A DNA stretch of 64,000 nucleotides from G963665215 sp963665215 (GTDB lineage Bacteria; Chloroflexota; Dehalococcoidia; Lucifugimonadales; CAUZJF01). Within the stretch, counting starts at the first letter, position 1, and each line of letters opens with the position of its first letter. A program made the translations under genes and the position numbers. The stretch covers positions 1 to 64,000 of the forward strand of contig CAXXWW010000003.1 in assembly GCA_963665215.2 (NCBI GenBank). Direction: 5' to 3'. Shown in pieces: positions 28,138 to 36,080 of this stretch. The notes beneath the pieces are model-generated. The model was not told where the DNA came from. It was given only the letters and a program-made list of their open reading frames with translations, and made no database searches.

Positions 28138-28605
28138 GCCCTGTACCGCGGCCGACAGATACAGCAAACCGAAGACCATTGCCCAAGCGCCGTGTGCCGG
28201 AACGCCCACCAGCGCATACAAACGCCACGCCATAGCCAATAAGGGAACCGCAGTGACACCAACCACCAGAACAAAGGGCATAACTCTCAGCCCAACGACC
28301 ATCTCGGCCTTACGAATCGGCACGAGCCGGAACTGCTCATCGAAGTATCGCTCTTTCGGCAGGAGGAGGGCGAAGCTGATCCCGACAATGAGCCCAATGA
28401 GCAGAAGAAAAACGGTGACGCTGGAAGCTCCGCCCGGCAAGACAGAGAGAATAGCAAACACGTCCGCCAACCGGACGGCAATGACCACGCTTCCCACCGC
28501 TACCCCTACGATCGCGACCAGGATGATTGGGTTGGTGCTTGCTACATCGAGCGTCGCCTTCTTGACTCGGCGATACTCACTCTGAAGCAGAATTGCCCAG
28601 GGCAT
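28138..28605 (-). pseudogene. ABC transporter-associated membrane protein, N-terminal part, fused in frame to a transposase
   Basis: About 156 residues from MPWAILLQSEYRRVKKATLD with four or five hydrophobic segments (NPIILVAIVGVAVGSVVIAV, SSVTVFLLLIGLIVGISFALL, MPFVLVVGVTAVPLLAMAW). Start overlaps the end of the ABC ATPase gene by 29 bases, so the two were coupled. After YLSAAVQG the reading frame runs directly into transposase sequence. The rest of the permease is lost. Confidence 0.7.
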
Positions 28606-29350
28606 CTTGGATCTCGTGTGGGGTCACGGCGAATCCAGCCTTCCCGAACACTCCGATCAGGTCCGGCACTTGGTACTCCGACCTAATCTGAGAAGGAGAC
28701 CCCTCGGTGAAAACGCTTCCATTCACGATCAGGTATACCATGTCGCAAAGTCTCTCGGCGAAATCTACGTTTTGGGTTGCTATGAGGAAGCTGCACCCCC
28801 TGCCTCGGATCTCACGGACCATTGCCTCTAGGGAGAGGACAGTCTCTGGGTCTAAACCGCTGATGGCTTCGTCGATCAACGTAACCGGTCGCAGCAACGC
28901 CGACGCCGTGATAATTGCGACTTTCCGCCGGTTCCCGTGGTTCAGTTCTCCAAGAAACCTGTCACTGAATCCGTCCAGCCGCCAGAGAGAAGCGATTCGC
29001 TCCGTTCTTGCGACGTAATCGGCGCCTGCACCCTGCAATGCAGCATAAAACCTGATGTATTCTCTTACTGTCAGGTGGTCGAATCCGGTCGGCACGTCGG
29101 GAGCGTAGGCTAGTTTCGACTTCGTGCGGACGCTTACCTCGTTTGGGTCACTGCCATCCCATGTGACTTGACCCTTGTCTGGCTTGAGCAGTCCTGCGGC
29201 CAGCCTTAGCGTTGTCGACTTCCCCGAACCATTCGGCCCAATCAGGCCGACTACGCTTCCCGGAGTGACCCTCAATGAGAGGTCAGCGGCGGCTCGCACT
29301 TTCCCGTATGAGAACGATACATTCTCTATGGCCAGCAAGTCGGTCATCAT
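28577..29350 (-). CDS. ABC transporter ATP-binding protein
   Basis: 257 residues. Walker A GLIGPNGSGKST (about residues 35-46), Q-loop region AYAPDVPTGFD, an unusual signature LGELNHGNRRKVAI in place of LSGGQ, Walker B VTLIDEAISGLDP, and an H-loop position occupied by Gln (IATQN rather than TH). The altered signature and missing switch His suggest a slow or degenerate ATPase, or a specialised subfamily of ABC-2 exporters. It lies 200 bases after the 3' end of ABC membrane subunit 1 (29550) and is followed by a membrane gene. It probably powers the exporter whose membrane subunits are at 7739-11437. Confidence 0.88.
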   Translation of the reverse strand: MMTDLLAIENVSFSYGKVRAAADLSLRVTPGSVVGLIGPNGSGKSTTLRLAAGLLKPDKGQVTWDGSDPNEVSVRTKSKLAYAPDVPTGFDHLTVREYIRFYAALQGAGADYVARTERIASLWRLDGFSDRFLGELNHGNRRKVAIITASALLRPVTLIDEAISGLDPETVLSLEAMVREIRGRGCSFLIATQNVDFAERLCDMVYLIVNGSVFTEGSPSQIRSEYQVPDLIGVFGKAGFAVTPHEIQDALGNSASE

Positions 29351-29549
29351 TTTGGCTCACGTGTCCGTGTGGGTGGTTTCGCCACGCAGTAGCGCTCCTC
29401 GAGCTTACAGAACTCACCAAGCCACAGAGTTCGTCTAACCGGAGAACTACCACCTGTGCCTGAGTCGCCGCGCTGACGTGTGGTCATTAACTACCTCCGT
29501 TAGTCGCTATAGCGATGCACTGAACTCCCCTATACAGCGCACGTTGCAA
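29351..29549. other. spacer between ABC permease end and ABC ATPase
   Basis: About 200 bases without a credible ORF. It may hold the ATPase promoter, but no clear -35/-10 pair is evident. Confidence 0.3.
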
Positions 29550-29581
29550 TCATTCGCCCTTCGCTCCGGCGATGTCCTTAC
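29550..29581 (-). pseudogene. last codons of ABC membrane subunit 1
   Basis: Reads DIAGAKGE-stop on the minus strand, the C-terminal signature of the ABC-2 paralogues at 7739-11437, ending at CTTAC against IS1380 copy D. Joined to the right flank of copy B through the shared CTTAC it restores FWLFQRKDIAGAKGE without a frame change. Confidence 0.85.
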
Positions 29582-31300
29582 CCCGAATCCACCGAAGGAC
29601 ACCGATGGACGGCGTGAGGAAAGCGGAAGGGGGGTGAGGGAGCTACAGGGGAAATAGCCTGGGTTCCATTTGGGGTAGGGAGGTCGGCGGACGGTCTTCA
29701 TCGCCGCACAGGGGCCCCTATGGCCGTCTGCGGGAGCTGCGATGCGCGGGATGGCGAGAGAATACGCAGCAGGGAACTCTCTCGGACCGGGCTGGCACGA
29801 GTCTGCGGGGATCTTCGGTTGTCCGGTGGGTGGGTCGGTCGCCGACGGTGCCGTCAGGCCGGGAGTGGAATGGCTCGCAGCCGGGCCAAGGCGCGGCTGA
29901 ACTTCTCAGCCCAAGGCCAGCGATCCGGAAGATGCAGGGTCAACCGGCGTGCCGAGCGGGTGAGCCGTCCGGCCAGGGAGAAGAACCGCCGCCGGAGGGT
30001 CTTGGTGGTGGCTATCCGCTCTCCCAGACCGATCCGCGCCGTCCAGCGGGCCAGGTTGTGGGCCATCGTCTGGACGGCCAGCCAGGCGCCGTTGGCGGCG
30101 AAGCGGCCCGAGGGGAGATGGTTCAGCCCGACGCCGTACTTGAGGTCGCGTATGGCATTCTCGATCTCGGCGTGGCGGCGATGGTCAGCCTCCAGTTCGA
30201 GCAACTCCCCGTCCCGGTCGGTGATGAAGCCATGATAGCTGTATTTGGCGAAGAGGGCCAGTTGGGAACCGGGCGTCGGCTTCACCCGCCGGACGATGAG
30301 CCGCACCGGCGCGGCGTCCGCCTCGGCCTGGAAGGGGGTGCAGGTGGTCTCGGCCACATCGGCGGCGCCGTCCATCCAGTAAGGAATCGGCGTCCAGGCA
30401 TCTTCGGGTATCGCCTCGATGAGATTGTGCAGGCTTTTGTGCTGGCGGATGGTGATGGAGAAGCGGACATCCATCTTGCGGCAGACGGATACCACGCCAT
30501 GAGTGTAGAACCCGCTGTCGGCCCGTAGCGTGAGTCGTCCGTTGGCCCCGGCGTAGCGCACCCGTCCCACCGTCTCCCGCAGGAAGTGGGCGGCGCCGCG
30601 GGCGGTGTTGGCCCGGCCCTCGCGCAGCCGGGACATCAGCACGTCTCCGGTGCCGGCGGCGATGGCCAGCAGCGGGTGGTAGCCCCGCTTGCCGGTATAG
30701 CCGTGGTGGCGGGCGCCCTCCTTGGCCAGTCCGTAGGTCTCGCAGATGGTGGAGTCCAGGTCAATGGTCAGGGGCCCGTCGCCGGGTCCCGCCCCGGCCT
30801 GCCAAGCCCGGGCCAGCAACTCGCGGCTCACCCGGTCGAGTTGACGGACGTGGCCCCACCGGAAGCTGCGCAGGAAGGTGCCCAGGGTGGATGGCGCCTT
30901 GACCGTGCCGCCCAGGGTGCAGGCCGTCCCCCCGGTGCGCAACACATCGGCGTCGTCAATGCAGTCGCCCCCAGCCAGCGCAGACGCCACCAGCGTCATC
31001 ATCTTGTCGCTCGTGTTCGCCCGCCCCGGGGCATCGCCCAGGTCGAGGCGCTGCCGGACAAGTTCGGGCAGGCCGAGGTGCCGCGCCAGGGTGGCCGGAA
31101 GGAGCAGCCCGGCATTGGCCACCAAGCGGCGGTCGTCGAAGGTGATTTGGATCCGGTCGGGGTGGTTGCGTGGCAGCATCTACTGGGTGCTCCTTTTCCA
31201 GGGCCGTTTTTTTGCTACAAAACCATTATCCCAGAAGCACAGGAGCACCTTCTTGCCGCCTCAGGACGCTAACCCGACGCCCTCCTTCGGTGGATTCGGG
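29582..31300 (-). mobile_element. IS1380-family element, copy D
   Basis: 1,719 bp with perfect terminal repeats and the same orientation as copy B. Left flank CTTAC (29577-29581), right flank CTTAA (31301-31305): the reverse arrangement of copy B. Confidence 0.93.
29854..31179 (-). CDS. IS1380-family transposase (copy D)
   Basis: 441 residues, identical in protein sequence to copy B. All catalytic segments are present. Confidence 0.93.
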   Translation of the reverse strand: MLPRNHPDRIQITFDDRRLVANAGLLLPATLARHLGLPELVRQRLDLGDAPGRANTSDKMMTLVASALAGGDCIDDADVLRTGGTACTLGGTVKAPSTLGTFLRSFRWGHVRQLDRVSRELLARAWQAGAGPGDGPLTIDLDSTICETYGLAKEGARHHGYTGKRGYHPLLAIAAGTGDVLMSRLREGRANTARGAAHFLRETVGRVRYAGANGRLTLRADSGFYTHGVVSVCRKMDVRFSITIRQHKSLHNLIEAIPEDAWTPIPYWMDGAADVAETTCTPFQAEADAAPVRLIVRRVKPTPGSQLALFAKYSYHGFITDRDGELLELEADHRRHAEIENAIRDLKYGVGLNHLPSGRFAANGAWLAVQTMAHNLARWTARIGLGERIATTKTLRRRFFSLAGRLTRSARRLTLHLPDRWPWAEKFSRALARLRAIPLPA

Positions 31301-31349
31301 CTTAAGCATAAGATTCTCCCCCGAACGACACCTAACAGCTGAACGTTTC

Positions 31350-31613
31350 ATGGACGAACTTGTAATCCCTTTCTTCTACCGACTGTCCTATGTGGATAAA
31401 CATGGGCTAGTTGCTGCCAGAAGAGACCTTTGGGGAGAGTACGGTCATGGTGAAGACGGAATCCGAGAATACATGAATGAAATCCTGAGTATGGCTACTA
31501 GGGAACCTGGCCGAAATGAACTATGCCCCTGTGGCAGCGATCGCAAGTATAAGCGATGTCATCTTGACGACGTAGCATCATTGAAAAGCACCCTCGCGCA
31601 CCGGCGTCGGTGA
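31350..31613 (+). CDS. SEC-C motif protein, 87 aa
   Basis: Ends with a zinc-binding SEC-C motif, PGRNELCPCGSDRKYKRCH (Cys-x-Cys ... Cys-His, residues about 53-71), as found at the C-terminus of SecA and in many stand-alone proteins. The N-terminal 50 residues (LVIPFFYRLSYVDKHG) are of unknown fold. The frame stays open upstream to the IS1380 boundary (FSPERHLTAERF), so the true start could have been further left before the IS arrived. Function unknown. Confidence 0.6.
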   Translation: MDELVIPFFYRLSYVDKHGLVAARRDLWGEYGHGEDGIREYMNEILSMATREPGRNELCPCGSDRKYKRCHLDDVASLKSTLAHRRR

Positions 31614-31698
31614 ATGACAACGGCCACACAAGCATTGTCATCTCCTGCGATCCGACGCAGGGGCCGAAACGCAAAAAGGTCCGCATACATGGCCAGCC

Positions 31699-31740
31699 AA
31701 GGGGGAAGCCGCCGCACTTGACGGCCTCCCCCTTATTTTG
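31699..31740. terminator. hairpin terminator, probably bidirectional
   Basis: AAGGGGGAAGCCG pairs with CGGCCTCCCCCTT around a short loop, followed by TATTTTG. It sits between the SEC-C gene (plus strand) and a small ORF (minus strand). Confidence 0.6.
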
Positions 31741-31747
31741 GCCTGGT

Positions 31748-31960
31748 CTAGCGTCCCGCGCCGACCGGCTCGCCCTCGCGCCCCTGTTCCAGAGTCAGCG
31801 CCCACTCGAACATCGAGAGGGTGGCGGGCTGGGGCTTCCGGCCTCGGCCTTTCGGCTTGACCGGCTCCTCGGCCATGAACTCCGCCCAGGAGGACAGCAT
31901 CTGCTGTGGTCTAGGAGTTATGAATTCAGTCTTATTAGGCCGGAAAAAGTGGGCCTGCAC
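31748..31960 (-). CDS. small hypothetical protein, 70 aa
   Basis: Likely start is the Met in QQMLSSWAEFMAEEPVKP. Basic middle (KPKGRGRKPQPA) then LSMFEWALTLEQ. The amphipathic pattern looks coding, and the position next to a terminator, convergent with the SEC-C gene, fits a real gene. Its upstream region is close to the IS1182 end at 31971. No family recognised. Confidence 0.4.
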   Translation of the reverse strand: MQAHFFRPNKTEFITPRPQQMLSSWAEFMAEEPVKPKGRGRKPQPATLSMFEWALTLEQGREGEPVGAGR

Positions 31961-31970
31961 GTACCGAATT

Positions 31971-33650
31971 GAGCCTGTCTCACAAGTCTGGGTTGGCGTT
32001 GAGTATGGGTCAGGTGTACGTTTGAAGCGACATCAAGGTGGGAGATATTGAGATGCCGCTTCGACCGATGGGCCGAGAGCAGATGTGGATGTTGCCGCCG
32101 ACGCTTGACGAGTTGTTGCCGCTGGACCATCCGGCGCGGTTCGTGGCCGAGTTCGTTGACGCTTTGGACCGGGAGGACTGGGGGGAGCTTGGGGTAAAGA
32201 TAGACGGGGAGGTGCTGGGAGCGCCAGCCTACCATCCACGTGCGCTGTTGAGCGTGTGGCTGTACGGCTTCATGACCGGGGTGCGCTCGTGCCGGAAGCT
32301 GGAGGCGGCCTGCCGGGACCAGATACCGTACCTGTGGCTGACCGGGTGGCAGCATCCCGACCACAATACCCTGTGGAGGTTCTACAAAGGGCATCGGCAG
32401 GCCATGCGGAAGCTGTTCGAGCGTACCGTGCGTACGGCGGTGGTCATGAAGTTGGTGGATCTGGCGGTTCAGGCGGTGGATGGTACGAAGGTGGTCGCCA
32501 ACGCGTCAGTGAACAGGAGCTACGATGCCGAGGGGCTGAGAGGGCTATTGGATCGGTTGGAGCGGGCGATAACCGACCTTGAGGCACAGAACGAGGCGGG
32601 AGAAGACGCTGCCGTTGCCCGTCTGCCTCAGAAGTTGGCGGACAAGGAGGTCTTGAGAGAGCAGGTGAAGCATGCGATGGCCGATCTTGCGAGTCAAAAG
32701 CGCCACAGGCGTATCAACCTGACCGACCCGGAGGCCCGGCTGATGAAGGGCAGGCAGGGCATTGTGGCTGGCTACAACGCCCAGGCTATGGTCTCACCCA
32801 TGGAGACCGATGGGGGAGCGACAAGCATGCTGGTCACAGCCGTGGACGTGGTTGATGCGGCCAATGACAATGCCCTGCTGGTGCCGATGATGGAGCAGGC
32901 TGAGGAGACTACGGGGACGAAGTCGCAGATGACATTGGCCGACGCCGGATACTTCGCCGCCAGTCACCTAGCGGAGTGCGACCGTCGAGGTCAGAAGGTG
33001 GTGGTGTCAGAGGCACGACAACGGTTCCTCGAAGACCCATATCACAAGGACAGATTCACCTATGACGAACACAGCGACAGCTTCAGGTGTCCCCAGGGAC
33101 GGACGCTTGCGTTCGTTCGCATACAGCATGCGAACGGAGTCCCGTTGCGACTGTACCGGGCTGCAGGTGCTGTCTGTCAAGCATGCCCGGCCTTCAGAGC
33201 CTGTACCAGAGCCAAAGAGATTGGGCGAAGCCTGGCCATAGGGCCGCACGATGACGTGCTACGTCGCCATCGCTCCTGGATGTCCACCTCAGTAGCTCAA
33301 GAAGCTTACAGGCTGAGAAAGCAGCTGGTCGAGCCTGTCTTCGGAATCATCAAGGAGCAACAGGGGGCACGGAGGTTCCTGCTGCGCGGCCTCGTCAACG
33401 TGGCGGCCGAGTGGACCATGTTGGCCACCGCCTTCAACCTGCGTACTCTCTGTCGGGTGTGGCGCTCCAGCCCCTTCATCGGTCTATTTAATGGCCCGGA
33501 GCCTCGTCCCGTCTCCTGACCTGCAGTGATGACAGCAGCTGACCCATCGCTCCGTCGCCTGTCCTACCCGCTCAGGCCAGGGCCTTTCAACGAACCCTCC
33601 GACCTCTATCCGATCCCCCTATCCGCAATGCCCACTTCTGGGACAGGCTC
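31971..33650 (+). mobile_element. IS1182-family element
   Basis: Ends GAGCCTGTCTCACAAGTCTG and the inverse of GAGCCTGTCCCAGAAGTGGG are imperfect inverted repeats around a full-length transposase. No target duplication is evident in the flanks. Confidence 0.85.
32038..33519 (+). CDS. IS1182-family transposase
   Basis: About 490 residues; GTG 32038 or ATG 32053 (MPLRPMG) is the start. N-terminal DUF772 region (PARFVAEFVDALDRE, AYHPRALLSVWLYGFMTG), first Asp in QAVDGTKVVANAS, second in MTLADAGYFA, a zinc-ribbon-like CQACPAFRACTRA, and the final acidic residue in VEPVFGIIKEQQGARRF. The ORF is intact. Confidence 0.92.
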   Translation: MGDIEMPLRPMGREQMWMLPPTLDELLPLDHPARFVAEFVDALDREDWGELGVKIDGEVLGAPAYHPRALLSVWLYGFMTGVRSCRKLEAACRDQIPYLWLTGWQHPDHNTLWRFYKGHRQAMRKLFERTVRTAVVMKLVDLAVQAVDGTKVVANASVNRSYDAEGLRGLLDRLERAITDLEAQNEAGEDAAVARLPQKLADKEVLREQVKHAMADLASQKRHRRINLTDPEARLMKGRQGIVAGYNAQAMVSPMETDGGATSMLVTAVDVVDAANDNALLVPMMEQAEETTGTKSQMTLADAGYFAASHLAECDRRGQKVVVSEARQRFLEDPYHKDRFTYDEHSDSFRCPQGRTLAFVRIQHANGVPLRLYRAAGAVCQACPAFRACTRAKEIGRSLAIGPHDDVLRRHRSWMSTSVAQEAYRLRKQLVEPVFGIIKEQQGARRFLLRGLVNVAAEWTMLATAFNLRTLCRVWRSSPFIGLFNGPEPRPVS

Positions 33651-33745
33651 TACTACAAACTTTTCGGTGGGAGGTTGCCCTGTGAGCTTCCAGGGTCTGG
33701 AACTCACCATAGGACATGTCGAGACCAGCGCCCAACGTAGCTAAC

Positions 33746-35464
33746 CCCGAATCCACCGAAGGAGGGCGTCGGGTTAGCGTCCTGAGGCGGCAAGAAGGTG
33801 CTCCTGTGCTTCTGGGATAATGGTTTTGTAGCAAAAAAACGGCCCTGGAAAAGGAGCACCCAGTAGATGCTGCCACGCAACCACCCCGACCGGATCCAAA
33901 TCACCTTCGACGACCGCCGCTTGGTGGCCAATGCCGGGCTGCTCCTTCCGGCCACCCTGGCGCGGCACCTCGGCCTGCCCGAACTCGTCCGGCAGCGCCT
34001 CGACCTGGGCGATGCCCCGGGGCGGGCGAACACGAGCGACAAGATGATGACGCTGGTGGCGTCTGCGCTGGCTAGGGGCGACTGCATTGACGACGCCGAT
34101 GTGTTGCGCACCGGGGGGACGGCCTGCACCCTGGGCGGCACGGTCAAGGCGCCATCCACCCTGGGCACCTTCCTGCGCAGCTTCCGGTGGGGCCACGTCC
34201 GTCAACTCGACCGGGTGAGCCGCGAGTTGCTGGCCCGGGCTTGGCAGGCCGGGGCGGGACCCGGCGACGGGCCCCTGACCATTGACCTGGACTCCACCAT
34301 CTGCGAGACCTACGGACTGGCCAAGGAGGGCGCCCGCCACCACGGCTATACCGGCAAGCGGGGCTACCACCCGCTGCTGGCCATCGCCGCCGGCACCGGA
34401 GACGTGCTGATGTCCCGGCTGCGCGAGGGCCGGGCCAACACCGCCCGCGGCGCCGCCCACTTCCTGCGGGAGACGGTGGGACGGGTGCGCTACGCCGGGG
34501 CCAACGGACGACTCACGCTACGGGCCGACAGCGGGTTCTACACTCATGGCGTGGTATCCGTCTGCCGCAAGATGGATGTCCGCTTCTCCATCACCATCCG
34601 CCAGCACAAAAGCCTGCACAATCTCATCGAGGCGATACCCGAAGATGCCTGGACGCCGATTCCTTACTGGATGGACGGCGCCGCCGATGTGGCCGAGACC
34701 ACCTGCACCCCCTTCCAGGCCGAGGCGGACGCCGCGCCGGTACGGCTCATCGTCCGGCGGGTGAAGCCGACGCCCGGTTCCCAACTGGCCCTCTTCGCCA
34801 AATACAGCTATCATGGCTTCATCACCGACCGGGACGGGGAGTTGCTCGAACTGGAGGCTGACCATCGCCGCCACGCCGAGATCGAGAATGCCATACGCGA
34901 CCTCAAGTACGGCGTCGGGCTGAACCATCTCCCCTCGGGCCGCTTCGCCGCCAACGGCGCCTGGCTGGCCGTCCAGACGATGGCCCACAACCTGGCCCGC
35001 TGGACGGCGCGGATCGGTCTGGGAGAGCGGATAGCCACCACCAAGACCCTCCGGCGGCGGTTCTTCTCCCTGGCCGGACGGCTCACCCGCTCGGCACGCC
35101 GGTTGACCCTGCATCTTCCGGATCGCTGGCCTTGGGCTGAGAAGTTCAGCCGCGCCTTGGCCCGGCTGCGAGCCATTCCACTCCCGGCCTGACGGCACCG
35201 TCGGCGACCGACCCACCCACCGGACAACCGAAGATCCCCGCAGACTCGTGCCAGCCCGGTCCGAGAGAGTTCCCTGCTGCGTATTCTCTCGCCATCCCGC
35301 GCATCGCAGCTCCCGCAGACGGCCATAGGGGCCCCTGTGCGGCGATGAAGACCGTCCGCCGACCTCCCTACCCCAAATGGAACCCAGGCTATTTCCCCTG
35401 TAGCTCCCTCACCCCCCTTCCGCTTTCCTCACGCCGTCCATCGGTGTCCTTCGGTGGATTCGGG
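33746..35464 (+). mobile_element. IS1380-family element, copy E
   Basis: 1,719 bp with perfect terminal repeats, in the opposite orientation to B and D and nearly identical to them. Flanks CTAAC and CTTAG do not match. Confidence 0.93.
33867..35192 (+). CDS. IS1380-family transposase (copy E)
   Basis: 441 residues, one residue different from copies B and D (Arg for Gly in ALARGDCIDD, about residue 70). Otherwise all motifs are intact. Confidence 0.93.
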   Translation: MLPRNHPDRIQITFDDRRLVANAGLLLPATLARHLGLPELVRQRLDLGDAPGRANTSDKMMTLVASALARGDCIDDADVLRTGGTACTLGGTVKAPSTLGTFLRSFRWGHVRQLDRVSRELLARAWQAGAGPGDGPLTIDLDSTICETYGLAKEGARHHGYTGKRGYHPLLAIAAGTGDVLMSRLREGRANTARGAAHFLRETVGRVRYAGANGRLTLRADSGFYTHGVVSVCRKMDVRFSITIRQHKSLHNLIEAIPEDAWTPIPYWMDGAADVAETTCTPFQAEADAAPVRLIVRRVKPTPGSQLALFAKYSYHGFITDRDGELLELEADHRRHAEIENAIRDLKYGVGLNHLPSGRFAANGAWLAVQTMAHNLARWTARIGLGERIATTKTLRRRFFSLAGRLTRSARRLTLHLPDRWPWAEKFSRALARLRAIPLPA

Positions 35465-35527
35465 CTTAGAGACCACTCTCCGAGCAACGTTCCAGCTCTG
35501 GGCCTGGTAGACGAAGTCATGATAGGA

Positions 35528-35715
35528 GACGATGGGCTTTCGTCATGGTGCTCAGTTGGTCTCGGGCCATCTATGTGGAGTTCGTGCGGAGAGCTGACAC
35601 GGCCAGCTTCATCCAGTGCCATGTCAACACCTTCGACTACCTGGGCGGCGTACCTCGTCGCTGCTTGTATGACAACGCCGAGGTGGTGACCCTGGGCCGG
35701 GACGCAGTCTGGTAA
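35528..35715 (+). pseudogene. IS21 IstA-like transposase fragment
   Basis: Reads WAFVMVLSWSRAIYVEF, then ADTASFIQCHVNTFDYLGG and PRRCLYDNAEVV, the region around the second catalytic Asp of IS21 transposases, and then meets a stop. Both ends are missing; IS1380 copy E lies on the left. Confidence 0.6.
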
Positions 35716-36080
35716 AGTATGGAGACGTTTTCCGGCGACCCAATAAGCACATTAATCCTCATTTCAGTTCGTTTTCTCCATGGAACAATTCATTGCCCGT
35801 CGATGAAGAGGATGAACTTGAACATGAGGACGATACCAATGAGATTGATGGTGCCGGCGGCGCAGGATTAACCCAACCATTACTCTCAAGGTTGATTCCC
35901 TCGCAAAGAGGCCTGTTTGAGATGAACCCTGGCGTGCGAAGTGGCCTGGAAGGGAGGAGGCCACGGGATGCCGGCTGCTGGGCTCACCGCACCATCTGCT
36001 GCGCTCAGGACAAGCGTGATCCCGTTGCGGTACCCCTTCCGTGGCTCAGGGCACCCGGTGGAAGCTGTGGAGCGGCGCCC
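35716..36080. other. intergenic, weak coding traces only
   Basis: About 365 bases. A possible hydrophilic fragment (VDEEDELEHEDDTNEIDG) is readable on the plus strand but has no start or family. No RNA or promoter recognised. Confidence 0.25.

Noticed and set aside
33651..33745. Leftover sequence between IS1182 and IS1380 copy E as a gene
   Set aside because: Fewer than 100 bases with no start or motif.
25039..35469. Right flanks of IS1380 copies C (CTAAG) and E (CTTAG) are reverse complements, suggesting an inversion between them
   Set aside because: The matching left flanks (TTTAA and CTAAC) do not fit an inversion, copy C is clearly diverged from copy E, and this IS appears to prefer CTWAN-like targets, so one chance match is expected.
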